A stretch of 64,000 nt of DNA, from contig CANLMX010000001.1 of assembly GCA_947492385.1 (NCBI GenBank), positions 88,938-152,937 on the forward strand, in the 5' to 3' direction. Source of the stretch: Planctomycetaceae bacterium (GTDB lineage: Bacteria > Planctomycetota > Phycisphaerae > Phycisphaerales > SM1A02). Below are positions 47,152 to 57,127 of this stretch, one piece after another; position 1 is the stretch's first letter, and each line of letters begins with the position of its first letter. The notes beneath the pieces were generated by a model that worked only from the letters and a program-made list of their open reading frames with translations, made no database searches and was not told the DNA's origin. The position numbers were made by a program, and so were the translations under genes.

Positions 47152-49131
47152 GTGAGCGCAACGAACAGCGAGGACCTGCCGGACGGTGCTTCGTGGGTCC
47201 GTCGGCACCGGGAACTCCTCGAGCCTGCGCTCGCCGCGGCGGCGCTGCTGGCGGCATGGATGCTCGAGCGATCCGGCGCGCATCCGGGGTTCTGGGGCAC
47301 GCTCTATGCGGTCAGCTTCGCGGTGGCGGGCTACGAGGCGCTCGCCGAGGGCACGCGCGCCGCAATGCGGCTGCGCCTCGACGTCGACTTCCTCATGGCG
47401 GTCGCGGCGATCGGTGCCGCGGCCATCGGCGAGTACGCCGAGGGCGCGATGCTGCTCGTGCTCTTCTCGCTCGGCCACGGGCTGGAGCACTACGCGATGG
47501 GCCAGGCCCGCAAGGCGATCCGCGCGCTCGGGCGACTCACCCCGACCGTCGCGTGGGTCCGTCGCGGCGGCGCGTTCGTCGAGGTACCCGTCGCATCCGT
47601 GACCGTCGGCGACGTGGTGCGGATCCGCCCCTCCGAGCGCGTGCCGATGGACGGCACGGTGGAGTCGGGCGCGAGCTCGGTGGACCAGAGCCCGATCACG
47701 GGCGAGAGCGTCCCCGTCGAGAAGGGACCGGGCGACGACGTGTTCGCGGGCACGCTCAACGGCGACGGCATGCTCGAGGTGCGCGTCACGCGCCTGGCCG
47801 CGGATTCCACGGTGGCGCGCATGATCCGCCTCGTCGAGGAGGCGCAGGGCCAGAAGTCGACCACGCAGCGCTACGCGGAACGATTCACGAGGATCTACGT
47901 CCCATGCGTGGTGGCGGCGACCATCCTGATGTGGACGGTCCCTCCCGCATTCGGATGGCTGACGTGGGCCGATTCGTTCCTGCGCGCCATGACGCTGCTG
48001 GTCGGCGCATCGCCGTGCGCGCTCGCCATCAGCACGCCGGCCGCGGTGCTCGCGGGCGTCGCGCGCGCCGCGCGCGCGGGCATCCTCATCAAGGGCGGCG
48101 CGCACCTGGAATCGCTGGGGGCGATCCGTGCGTTCGCGATGGACAAGACGGGCACGCTGACCGCCGGACGCCCTGCCCTTCGGCGCGTGATCGCGATCGA
48201 CGGCACGCCGGAGGACCGCGTGCTCGCCGTCGCCGCATCGCTCGAGGAGCACTCGACGCACCCGCTCGCGCACGCGGTGCTTGCGGCGGCGCGGTCGCGC
48301 GGCATCGCAGCCCGGCCGGCCACCGACGTCCAGGCCATCCGAGGCAAGGGAATGTCGGGGACCGTCGATGGGATCCCGGCGCGGCTCGGCGCGCTGCGGC
48401 TCTTCGACGGCACGGACGGCGCTCCGGAGGCCACCGATGCGGCACGGTCCGCCATCGCCGAACTCGAGGCAGAGGCATGCACCGCCATGCTCGTCGCGCA
48501 CGGAGGCCGATTCATCGGCGCGGTCGGGCTGATCGACGGTCCGCGGCCCGAGGCACGGACCGCGGTGGCGGCGCTGCATGCGTTGGGCGTCCGGCCGCTC
48601 GTGATGCTGACGGGCGACAACGAGCGCGTCGCGCGCGCGGTGGGCGACCTCGTGGGCGTCGACGAGGTGCGCGCGTCGCTCATGCCCGAGCGCAAGATCG
48701 AGGCCGTGCGCGAACTGCTCTCGGCGCACCGCAGCGTCGCGATGGTCGGCGACGGCGTCAACGACGCGCCCGCGCTGGCGGCTGCCACCGTGGGGATCGC
48801 CATGGGCAAGTCGGGCACCGACGTGGCGCTCGAGGCCGCCGACGTCGCGCTGATGTCGGACGACCTCATGCGGCTCCCGATGGCGGTCGGCATCAGCCGT
48901 GCCGCGCGCGCGATCGTGCGCCAGAACGTGGCCATCTCGATGGGCATGGTGTTCGTGCTGATCCCACTGGCCGTGGCGGGCGTGGTGCCCGTGTGGCTTG
49001 CGGTCATCATGCACGAAGGCTCGACCGTCGCGGTGGTGCTGAACAGCCTGCGGCTGCTGGGCTACCGCGCGCCTGCGCCGGGGGCCGACCTGCCGGGCAC
49101 GGCGCGCGCTCCCCAGGCGCCACCCGGGTAA
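47152..49131 (+). CDS. P1B-type heavy-metal ATPase (P1B-4-like: SPC and HEGST motifs)
   Basis: VGASPCALAISTPAA, MDKTGTLTAGRP, MVGDGVNDAPALAAA, IMHEGSTVAVVLNSLRLL; no N-terminal CxxC metal-binding domain. Confidence 0.93.
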   Translation: MSATNSEDLPDGASWVRRHRELLEPALAAAALLAAWMLERSGAHPGFWGTLYAVSFAVAGYEALAEGTRAAMRLRLDVDFLMAVAAIGAAAIGEYAEGAMLLVLFSLGHGLEHYAMGQARKAIRALGRLTPTVAWVRRGGAFVEVPVASVTVGDVVRIRPSERVPMDGTVESGASSVDQSPITGESVPVEKGPGDDVFAGTLNGDGMLEVRVTRLAADSTVARMIRLVEEAQGQKSTTQRYAERFTRIYVPCVVAATILMWTVPPAFGWLTWADSFLRAMTLLVGASPCALAISTPAAVLAGVARAARAGILIKGGAHLESLGAIRAFAMDKTGTLTAGRPALRRVIAIDGTPEDRVLAVAASLEEHSTHPLAHAVLAAARSRGIAARPATDVQAIRGKGMSGTVDGIPARLGALRLFDGTDGAPEATDAARSAIAELEAEACTAMLVAHGGRFIGAVGLIDGPRPEARTAVAALHALGVRPLVMLTGDNERVARAVGDLVGVDEVRASLMPERKIEAVRELLSAHRSVAMVGDGVNDAPALAAATVGIAMGKSGTDVALEAADVALMSDDLMRLPMAVGISRAARAIVRQNVAISMGMVFVLIPLAVAGVVPVWLAVIMHEGSTVAVVLNSLRLLGYRAPAPGADLPGTARAPQAPPG

Positions 49132-51320
49132 CGCGGGTCGCGGTACCCCGTGGCGCGACCGAGATACCCGTGCGACTGGTCGTTGTAGAACTGGTACCAC
49201 CACGCCATCGAACCGCGCGGCGCGCTGGGACCGCTGCGGGCGAGCCGGTCCCATCGGTCCGCATCGGCCTGCGCGCGCGCGCGCGCGTCGCGGGCATCGG
49301 CCAACTGCGCGGCCCGGGCCATGTCCTGCTCCCGATCGGCGCGCGCAGCCTCCTCGCCCTGCGCGCGGAGACGCTCGCGCCAGGCGGCCTCGTCGGCCGC
49401 GGCCTGCATGCGCGCATCCTCAGCGGCGCGCGCGGCCTCCGCATCGGCCGTCCGGTCACGGGCGGCCAGCTCGCGCGCGTCGGCCTCGTCGCGCGCACGC
49501 TGCGCGGCGGTGCGCGCGTTGGCCCAGCGGTTCCAGTACGGATTCCAGGTACGCCAGCGTTCGTCCCATGAGGCGCGCCACGCCGGGTCGACGCTGCCCC
49601 ACGCGAACGCGCTGGTCCATCCGGGGCACCAACCCCATCCCGGCCACCCGCCAACCAGCACCTGCGGCTGGATCGCCGGCGCGTCCGAGGCATCGAGCCC
49701 GAACGACCCCGCCGCGAACGTGCCCGTGTCGGCGTCGAACGAGGCGTCCATGCCGAAGGTCTGCGGCTGCGGCGCCCATGCCGTGCCGCCACCCACGGCG
49801 TAGGGAACGGGCGGCGCGGCCCAGCCGGAGCCGAACACCACGGTTCCGGCGTCGACGTAGGTGCCGAAGTAGCCGGGTGTCCATGCGAACGTCACGCTCC
49901 GGTCGTCGGACGCAAGCACGTCCACGAAGGTGAGCGGGAACGCCGCGGATCCCGGTGGCGCGGTGTCGATCTCGTCCGGCAGCGCTTCGCAGAGGTCCCA
50001 CGGACCCGTGGGCGCGGCCGCGGTGAACCACACGGCGTTGTCGCAGCAGTACCAGCGGCCACCGCTTTCGAGGACGGGCTGCGACGCATTCACCGAGATG
50101 CGCATCGGGGTCGTGCCGACCGGCTGCCAAGCCGGTTCCCCGTTCCAACGCGTCGAGCAGTAGGCATCGGACCGCGACACGGTGATCGCCCGGCGCTCGA
50201 GCGTGGACGCCACGGCGTTGACGGCTTCCGGGGTGTGGGGCACGCTTGCCTTCGCGGCGGCGAACGTGCTGCCGGACGGGAGCATCGCGAACGCCGCCGG
50301 CACGTCCGCCGGCGCGACGCGCGCCCACGCCCCATCGAGCGCCGACGCCCGGAACCACCGACCCGACCCAAGGGTCCACCAGGCATCGCCCGCGCGAAGG
50401 AGCACCGGGTGCGCGTTCGGGACCCACTCCACGCCCGTGGCCACCGGGACCGGCTGCGGGTCGCCGTCGGTCCAGACGAGGACGGTGGGCTCGGTGACGA
50501 CCACCACCGCGGGTGCAGGCTTTGGCGTGGCCGCCGGGGCCATGCCCGTGCCCGCGGCGACCGGCTGCGGGCCGAGCGCCGCCAGCACGTCCGCCGGAGG
50601 CGCGTCGCACGGGGCGTATCCGTCGGCGAGCGTCCCGCTGGCCATCCAGCGCGCCGGACCCAGGCGGACGCGGAACGATCCATCGGGCGCCTGGAGCACC
50701 ACGAACGGCGTGTTGCCGATCCGGTTCCACCCGGTTCCGGCGACGGGCACGGCACGCGGCTGGCCGTCGAGCGTCACGAGCGCGGTGCGGCGGCGCTCGA
50801 CCCGGAACGCAGGCGCGTCGTCACCGAGGCCGTCGGTGGACGCCCCGCGCAGGTTGGTGATGACCATGTCGTGCGTGACGGCACGGCGCGTGGTCGCGAA
50901 CGCACGGCCGCCGATCGCACGCTGCAGCGAGGCCCGCTCGTCTTCGGGCGCGGCGGCCTCATCGAAGCTCAGCGACTGCACGACGAACCCATTGAGCTCG
51001 AGCTCGCCGGCCCCCGCGCCCGGGACGGCGGCCGCCGCGATCGTGGCGCGACCCGCACCCGCCGCGCGGTTCGCTCCGTCGCCACGGACCACCGCCTGCT
51101 CGATGAGCGCGTTCGCGCCGTCGTAGGACACGAAGCACGGCGCGAACACCGTGAACGCGCGGTCCCCGTCACGCACCACCTGCGGCCACGCGGTGGACGC
51201 GGGCGACGCGGTGCCCGGTGCCGGAACCTGGGCCCGGACGACAGTCGGCACGAGGGCCGCGACCAGCGCACCGGCCAGCGCCAGCGCGACTACCGCGGGG
51301 CGTGCGGACGAGGCGCTCAC
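49062..51320 (-). CDS. secreted repeat/coiled-coil protein of unknown function
   Basis: GTG start 51320 (GTGA overlap) VSASSARPAVVALALAGALVAALVPTVVRAQ signal peptide; TPGYFGTYVDAGTVVFGSGW; charged Ala/Arg-rich helical C-terminus. Confidence 0.75.
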   Translation of the reverse strand: MSASSARPAVVALALAGALVAALVPTVVRAQVPAPGTASPASTAWPQVVRDGDRAFTVFAPCFVSYDGANALIEQAVVRGDGANRAAGAGRATIAAAAVPGAGAGELELNGFVVQSLSFDEAAAPEDERASLQRAIGGRAFATTRRAVTHDMVITNLRGASTDGLGDDAPAFRVERRRTALVTLDGQPRAVPVAGTGWNRIGNTPFVVLQAPDGSFRVRLGPARWMASGTLADGYAPCDAPPADVLAALGPQPVAAGTGMAPAATPKPAPAVVVVTEPTVLVWTDGDPQPVPVATGVEWVPNAHPVLLRAGDAWWTLGSGRWFRASALDGAWARVAPADVPAAFAMLPSGSTFAAAKASVPHTPEAVNAVASTLERRAITVSRSDAYCSTRWNGEPAWQPVGTTPMRISVNASQPVLESGGRWYCCDNAVWFTAAAPTGPWDLCEALPDEIDTAPPGSAAFPLTFVDVLASDDRSVTFAWTPGYFGTYVDAGTVVFGSGWAAPPVPYAVGGGTAWAPQPQTFGMDASFDADTGTFAAGSFGLDASDAPAIQPQVLVGGWPGWGWCPGWTSAFAWGSVDPAWRASWDERWRTWNPYWNRWANARTAAQRARDEADARELAARDRTADAEAARAAEDARMQAAADEAAWRERLRAQGEEAARADREQDMARAAQLADARDARARAQADADRWDRLARSGPSAPRGSMAWWYQFYNDQSHGYLGRATGYRDPRYPGGAWGARAVPGRSAPGAGAR

Positions 51321-51706
51321 TTGGCGTTCCGCACCCGGTCGAGGGGCTGCGAGAAGATCTTCCGGCGGAGTTCGCACGCGTCCTTCACCGGTTCAAGGTC
51401 CATCCGGAGGTCGCCGACGCGCACCGCGTACGTCGCGGCATCGTCGCCGCACGCGGGTGACTCGCGGCGCGTGGTCATCTGGATCGTCCGCTGCTTCGGG
51501 TCGAACTCGAACGATCCGATCACGGGCTTGGCCTGCCCCGAGATCACGAGCGAGTACAGCCCGCTCCCCGAGAGCGTGAGCATCGACCCGTCGGTGGCGG
51601 CCTTCCACGATCCGACGATCACCGGGTCGGGCTCGACGGGCTTCGGGGTCGATGAACACGCGCCCAGCAGCGCGATCACGGGACAGGCGACGAGAGCGAT
51701 CCTCAT
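51317..51706 (-). CDS. small lipoprotein
   Basis: MRIALVACPVIALLGACSS lipobox; IVGSWKAATDGSMLTLSGSGLYSL. Confidence 0.8.
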   Translation of the reverse strand: MRIALVACPVIALLGACSSTPKPVEPDPVIVGSWKAATDGSMLTLSGSGLYSLVISGQAKPVIGSFEFDPKQRTIQMTTRRESPACGDDAATYAVRVGDLRMDLEPVKDACELRRKIFSQPLDRVRNAK

Positions 51707-51727
51707 GCCGACGAGCCTAGCCGCTCG

Positions 51728-52393
51728 CTAGCTCGCGAGCCACCGGTCCCGGTCCGCGGGTCGCGTGGGGCAGATCGGGCCACGACCGGGCGCATCGCAC
51801 CCCTCCCGGATCACCGGCGGCCCCGAGCCGTCTCGCTCGGCAAGCCACGCACCCCAGCCGCCCGATTCCACGTCGAGCGGATGCAGGCAGTCGATGTACT
51901 CGGTCGCCTGCGACTTCGGGGGCATCACGCGCGTCGGCTCGTCGAGGATGCGGTAGTACAGCCGCCCATACAAGTCCGCGTCCGAAAGGTGGTCCGTGTG
52001 GAACAAGTTCACGCCTTCGGACTCGAGGCCTTCGATCACCGTCCACAGCTCATCGTGCAGTTCCTCCGGCGTCGCCAGGTCCTGAGGCGGCACCGGCACG
52101 ATCCGGTGCATCAGGAGGATGGCGCGCCCCGTGCTGAACGGGGCCTCCTCGGTGTCGTGGACGATGGACCAATGGATGCGATCGGGGTCCGCGCCGCGCG
52201 TACGGGCCTCGCGCACCAGCTGGTCGATGCGGCGCTCGCGCTCCTCGAGCTGGTGGGCGCGGAAGGCACGCATGTCCCGCGCCATCTCGTCGAGCCGGTG
52301 GGAGGCGATGCCGCCGCGAAAGTCGCGGCGGCGCGACACCGCCGGCGCCACGACCTGCGCGTGCGCCTGCGCCGAATCCGTTCCGAAGCACAT
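51728..52393 (-). CDS. hypothetical protein
   Basis: 221 aa ORF with Shine-Dalgarno ggaggtcacc upstream. Confidence 0.65.
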   Translation of the reverse strand: MCFGTDSAQAHAQVVAPAVSRRRDFRGGIASHRLDEMARDMRAFRAHQLEERERRIDQLVREARTRGADPDRIHWSIVHDTEEAPFSTGRAILLMHRIVPVPPQDLATPEELHDELWTVIEGLESEGVNLFHTDHLSDADLYGRLYYRILDEPTRVMPPKSQATEYIDCLHPLDVESGGWGAWLAERDGSGPPVIREGCDAPGRGPICPTRPADRDRWLAS

Positions 52394-52492
52394 GGGTGAC
52401 CTCCTCGATCGTTCCTTGCGTCGGGCAAGGTAAGGCGCCCGAAGCGGAGGCCCCCGGATTGCGGCGGAAATTCGCTCCGATTCGGGAACCCG

Positions 52493-55111
52493 TCACGCCC
52501 CGGCCGACACGCGCAGCCGCGGCGCCGCGCCGTTGGCATCGCTGCCGCGCATCCTGATGGCCACCTGCACGCGCTCTCCCGGCAGCAGCGTCAGCAGGTT
52601 CGGAGTGCACTCGTCCCAGTCGCCCTCGGGCTCCACCCACAGGTCGCGCACCACGCCGCGCGCGTGCACGTGCACGACCCACGCGCCCATCGATCCCTCG
52701 ACGCGCACGTCGACGCGCGGTTCGGCGGCGGGCCGTTCCACGTCCGACGCGAACCACCAGCATGCGCGCGTCGGCAGGCGGTCGGGCATCGGGACGTCGC
52801 CGCGCAGGTCGTCATCGTGCACGCGCACGTCGGCGAAGATGGCCTCGCGCGTCCGGTCGACCGGATCGCCGACCAGCGCGCACACGTCGATCGAACGGTC
52901 GACGGCCCACGGCTCGACCTTGACGGTGGCGCCCGCCTCGGCCAGCACGCGTCCATCCGCATCGATCCGCCGCACCGCGACGCGTGCCGCCCACCGCGTG
53001 GGGGCGTCGTTCACCAGCACGACGCGCAGCGCGCGCGTGCCGTCCGCGCCGGGTTCGCCCACGGGTTGGATGGTCACCAGCCTCGGGGCGGCGGCACGCT
53101 TCACCGCGTGGAACGCCGGCTTGGTGCGGAGCCGCCCGTCGATCACGCTCCAGCTGTGGCCCGTCCACACGTCGTTCAGCTGCCAGAAGAGGCTTCCTGC
53201 ATTGCGCTCAGGATGCGACCGCAGCCACGCGATCTGCGTCTCCATCGCGCGCGCCTGCAGCACCTGCGCCTGCCAGATCCACTCGCCGAAGTCGCGCGCC
53301 GGACGGAACGCGGCCGCAAGGAACGGCGCGTACTGCGCATCGTCGCCGCCCCATGCTCGCTGCCGCAGCGCAAGCTCAGGAGACCCGATCCGTAGCGCAT
53401 CGTCGCCCAGCGCCTCGCGGATGCTGCGGAGCGTCGGCGGACCCTGGTGCCCGAACTCGCTGGTGAAGCGCGGCACCATCGAGCGGTACGCATCGAGCTT
53501 CAGGTCCCACGTGTGCCGGTCGCCGTGGTCGGGATCGTTCGCGTGCCGGTCGAGCGAACCGCTCCACGGGCTGTCCGTCCAGTACGGCCGCGTCGGGTCG
53601 AGCTCCGCGCACACGCGCGGGAGCACGCCGTCCCACAGCCCGATCCCCCACGACTGGCCGGGCGCCAGCCGCTCTCGGAACCCCCACGACTGCCACGCCA
53701 GGACATCCTCGTTTCCGCCGCACCACAGCACGATGCTCGGGTGCGAGCAGAGCCGTTCCACCTGCGCGCGCGCCTCGTGCGCGACACGTTCCGCCATCGG
53801 CGCATCCTCGGGATACGTGGCGCACGCGAACATGAAGTCCTGCCACACCAGGATGCCGAGCTCGTCGCAGCGCTCGTAGAAGCGCGGATGCTCGTAGATG
53901 CCGCCTCCCCACACCCGGAGCATGTTGAGGTTCAGCTCGGCCGCGCGTTCCACCAGCCGATCGATGCGTCCGTCGTCGCGCCCTTCCACGGGAAACGGCG
54001 ACGCGGGAATCCAGTTCGCGCCGGTCACCGGCACGCGCGCCCCGTTGACGACGAACGCGAAGCGCGAGCCGAACCCGTCCGCCGAGGTGTCGAGCGTGCA
54101 CGTCCGCAGGCCGATGCGGCGAACGGCCTTCTGGCGCTCGCCCGCAGGCTCGAACGGCGAGCCGGACGCGTCAAGCAGGTCCACGTGCAGCGCGTGCAGC
54201 GGCTGCGCACCAAGGCCCCGTGGCCACCAGCGCTCGGGCCGTTCCACCTCGATGACCGCGGACGCGCGACCGTCGGCCCCGATCGCCGCGTTCGCCACCA
54301 CCTTTGATGGCCCGCGGTCGTGCGCCCGACCGCGGCCCTTGGTCATGCTGCGATCGTCGCCGGAACCGGGCTCGCGCGGCGGCATGCGCAGCTCGCACCG
54401 CACCTGCATGCCGTCGGGCCGCGCCTCGGCGCCGGACCACTCGACCTCCGCATGCACGTCGACCCGCGCGCGATGCGCATCGCACGCGGTCACCAGCGGC
54501 CGCACCGACGCAAGCCGCACGCCCGACCAGCACTCCACCCGGACGTCCGCGGGGATGCCCGACGTCGGCACGCGCGGGCCCCAGTCCCAGCCGAAGTTGC
54601 ACGCGCTCTTGCGCACGAAGGGATACGGGGTCCAGTCGCCGTTGACGGGCCGTGGGCCGAGACGCGCTTCCTCGGCGCGCACGAACGGCACGGGCGCGCG
54701 GATGCGCACGCGCACCTCGTTCGCGCCCTCGCGCGCTGCTCCTCGCACGTCGAAGCGCACGGGCAGGAACTGGTCCATGCTCGACCCGACCGTACATCCG
54801 TTCACCAGCACCTCGGCGACCGTGTCGATCGATCCGAAGGCGAGGTCGACGCGCTCGTGGGCCAGTGCGGCCGCATCGAGCGTCACCATGCCGCGCCACT
54901 CCCAGTCGGCGTGGCCCACCCACTCCTGGCGCGCCTCGCCGTCACCCTCGTCGACGGGCGGGATCACGCCCGCGCGCACGAGGTCCAGGTGCACGCATCC
55001 GGGCACCTCCGCGGCGAATGATCGACCCACGATGCCCGCAGGAGCGCCAGCATGCTCGCATGCGATGCACGTGACGGTCCACGCGGCGGGATCGGGCCTG
55101 ACGACCTTCAT
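52493..55111 (-). CDS. beta-mannosidase-like GH2 glycoside hydrolase
   Basis: KSACNFGWDWGPRVPTSGI, LNMLRVWGGGIYEHPRFYERCDELGILVWQDFMFACATYP, VLWCGGNED. Confidence 0.9.
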   Translation of the reverse strand: MKVVRPDPAAWTVTCIACEHAGAPAGIVGRSFAAEVPGCVHLDLVRAGVIPPVDEGDGEARQEWVGHADWEWRGMVTLDAAALAHERVDLAFGSIDTVAEVLVNGCTVGSSMDQFLPVRFDVRGAAREGANEVRVRIRAPVPFVRAEEARLGPRPVNGDWTPYPFVRKSACNFGWDWGPRVPTSGIPADVRVECWSGVRLASVRPLVTACDAHRARVDVHAEVEWSGAEARPDGMQVRCELRMPPREPGSGDDRSMTKGRGRAHDRGPSKVVANAAIGADGRASAVIEVERPERWWPRGLGAQPLHALHVDLLDASGSPFEPAGERQKAVRRIGLRTCTLDTSADGFGSRFAFVVNGARVPVTGANWIPASPFPVEGRDDGRIDRLVERAAELNLNMLRVWGGGIYEHPRFYERCDELGILVWQDFMFACATYPEDAPMAERVAHEARAQVERLCSHPSIVLWCGGNEDVLAWQSWGFRERLAPGQSWGIGLWDGVLPRVCAELDPTRPYWTDSPWSGSLDRHANDPDHGDRHTWDLKLDAYRSMVPRFTSEFGHQGPPTLRSIREALGDDALRIGSPELALRQRAWGGDDAQYAPFLAAAFRPARDFGEWIWQAQVLQARAMETQIAWLRSHPERNAGSLFWQLNDVWTGHSWSVIDGRLRTKPAFHAVKRAAAPRLVTIQPVGEPGADGTRALRVVLVNDAPTRWAARVAVRRIDADGRVLAEAGATVKVEPWAVDRSIDVCALVGDPVDRTREAIFADVRVHDDDLRGDVPMPDRLPTRACWWFASDVERPAAEPRVDVRVEGSMGAWVVHVHARGVVRDLWVEPEGDWDECTPNLLTLLPGERVQVAIRMRGSDANGAAPRLRVSAGA

Positions 55112-55123
55112 CGACGCAGGACG

Positions 55124-57127
55124 CTACCGCACGGAGCCGTCGTCGGACTCGTCGGCGCGGAACGACTTCAGGTCACGGCGCAGGCGTGCGTAGTCGCGCA
55201 GGCCGCCGATGGTGAACCACACGACGACCACCGTGCTCGAGGCCAGGATGAACCACGACCATCCCTGCCACCACGCCGACCACTGCGCGTTGTCCACCGG
55301 CTCGCCCTGCGCCTGCCGCCAGAGCAGCCACGGCGTACCCACCGCAAAGAGCAGCGTGAACGCCAGCGGCCACGCAAGCGTCACGTACGCCACGAAACGG
55401 TCCCACCCGCGGTACTGGCGGTCGAAGCCCAGCTTCTCCATGAAGGTCCGCGGCCCCTCGTCGACCGTCGCGTCGCCTTCCACGCGCCACGCGCCGCGAT
55501 GCAGCATCCGGTCGAGGTCGAACGTGCGGCGCCCGCCGCCCAGGCTCACTCCCACGTAGCCCACGCAGCTTGCCATCATGGCGACGAAGCTGAGCTCCAT
55601 GCCCGTGACGTTCGCGCGCACCCAGTTGAACGCCCCGGCGACCAGCGCGCCGGCCGCAGGGTCCGGCGCTCCCATCGCATCGACCCATGTCGTGGGCGCG
55701 TTCAGCACCACGAGCCCCGGCACCGAGATGCCGATGCCCGCAAGCATCGCCGCCCACGCGCCGCCTGCGGTGCCCCACCGCGTGTACAGGCCGCCGATGA
55801 TCGCCGCGCCGCCACCCGCCACGAAGATGCTGCCGGTCAGGGCGCCGTACATGGCGATGTACTCGCCGGGCTGCCAGTACAGGCTGAAGAGGAATGCGAA
55901 GACTGCGACGCCCAGCACCGCCGACTTCAGCAAGAGCAGCTGCGCGCGCGGTGACATCGGCCGCCGGCGGAACGGGAGCACGATGTCCTGCACGAAGATG
56001 CTGGCCCAGGAGTGCAGGTAGGCCTCGTCGGTGCTGATGGCAGCGCCAAGCATGGCCGCCGTCACCAGCCCAAGCAGCCCGGTGGGCAGCATCACGCCCA
56101 GCGCCAGCGGCACCCGCATCTCGGCCTGCAGCGCGGGCGTCGGCTGCGCGGAAATCATCTCCTGCAGCCCGGCGGACGCGGCTTCGTGATCCGGATGCGT
56201 GAGGAACGCACGCACTGCAAGCGGCACCAGCACCGTGACAAGCATCAGCGTGCGGTACCGCCAGCCGTTCAGGAGCTGCCCCATGCGCGCCTCGTGCGCG
56301 TCGCGCGCGGCGCTGTTGTAGCCCTGGTCGCCCTGCCACGCACGGCAGGCGTAGAAGAGCGTGAACGCGCTGATGAGCCAATAGACGACGTTGAAGTTCT
56401 GCTCATCCTGCAAGCCCAGCGGGTTCAGCATGCTCTTGCCCGCGGGCAGCATGCGCATGGTTTCCTCAAGCTGCAGCCACGGGAAGCGCAGGAGCACCCA
56501 CCAGCAGAGCGTGACGAACGTGCAGAAGCAGAACACGCCTTGGAAGAAGTCAGTCACCAGCACCGCCAGCATGCCGCCCGCAAACACCATGAAGACCGCG
56601 AATGCCAGGAGCACCGCCATCACCGCCGGGAACGTGGGTACCTGCGCGCCCATCAGCCCGAACTGGTCGGGAAGGCCCAGCATCGCCACGAAGAAGCGCG
56701 CCGTCACACCCGGGAAGATCGCATAGTTGAGGATCCCCGAGATGAACGCGACCACTCCGCTGAAGACGCGGAAGCGCTTCGAGTACCGCATCTCGAAGAA
56801 CTGCGCGAGCGTCATCGCGCGCGTCTCGCGGAACCGGTAGATGACCCACCCGGTCACGGCCAGCAGGATGAGCGAAGGGCCTTCGAGGTATCCCCACCAG
56901 TACTGCGTGAAGCCCACGTCGTAGCCCAGCTGGAAGTACCACACCAGCGTGATGACGCCCACCTGCGCCATGTTGTAGGAGACGGTCAGCAGGTAGCGGC
57001 CGGCCAGGCGATTGGCGCTGAGGAACCCACTCACGCTCCCGGCGAACCGACGCATGCTCCAGGCGCTGGCGGCCAGCGCGCCGACGAACGCGGCGACGAT
57101 CGCCCAGTCGAGGCCCGCGAGCCTCAT
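55124..57127 (-). CDS. sodium:solute symporter (SSS) family transporter
   Basis: Many TM segments; RETRAMTLAQFFEMRYSKRFRVFSG; start set at ATG 57127 (ATGA overlap with GH38 gene). Confidence 0.9.
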   Translation of the reverse strand: MRLAGLDWAIVAAFVGALAASAWSMRRFAGSVSGFLSANRLAGRYLLTVSYNMAQVGVITLVWYFQLGYDVGFTQYWWGYLEGPSLILLAVTGWVIYRFRETRAMTLAQFFEMRYSKRFRVFSGVVAFISGILNYAIFPGVTARFFVAMLGLPDQFGLMGAQVPTFPAVMAVLLAFAVFMVFAGGMLAVLVTDFFQGVFCFCTFVTLCWWVLLRFPWLQLEETMRMLPAGKSMLNPLGLQDEQNFNVVYWLISAFTLFYACRAWQGDQGYNSAARDAHEARMGQLLNGWRYRTLMLVTVLVPLAVRAFLTHPDHEAASAGLQEMISAQPTPALQAEMRVPLALGVMLPTGLLGLVTAAMLGAAISTDEAYLHSWASIFVQDIVLPFRRRPMSPRAQLLLLKSAVLGVAVFAFLFSLYWQPGEYIAMYGALTGSIFVAGGGAAIIGGLYTRWGTAGGAWAAMLAGIGISVPGLVVLNAPTTWVDAMGAPDPAAGALVAGAFNWVRANVTGMELSFVAMMASCVGYVGVSLGGGRRTFDLDRMLHRGAWRVEGDATVDEGPRTFMEKLGFDRQYRGWDRFVAYVTLAWPLAFTLLFAVGTPWLLWRQAQGEPVDNAQWSAWWQGWSWFILASSTVVVVWFTIGGLRDYARLRRDLKSFRADESDDGSVR

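Noticed and set aside
46911-49571. 886-aa plus-strand ORF and 759-aa minus-strand ORF (46975..49254)
   Set aside because: Out-of-frame shadows of the P-type ATPase gene.
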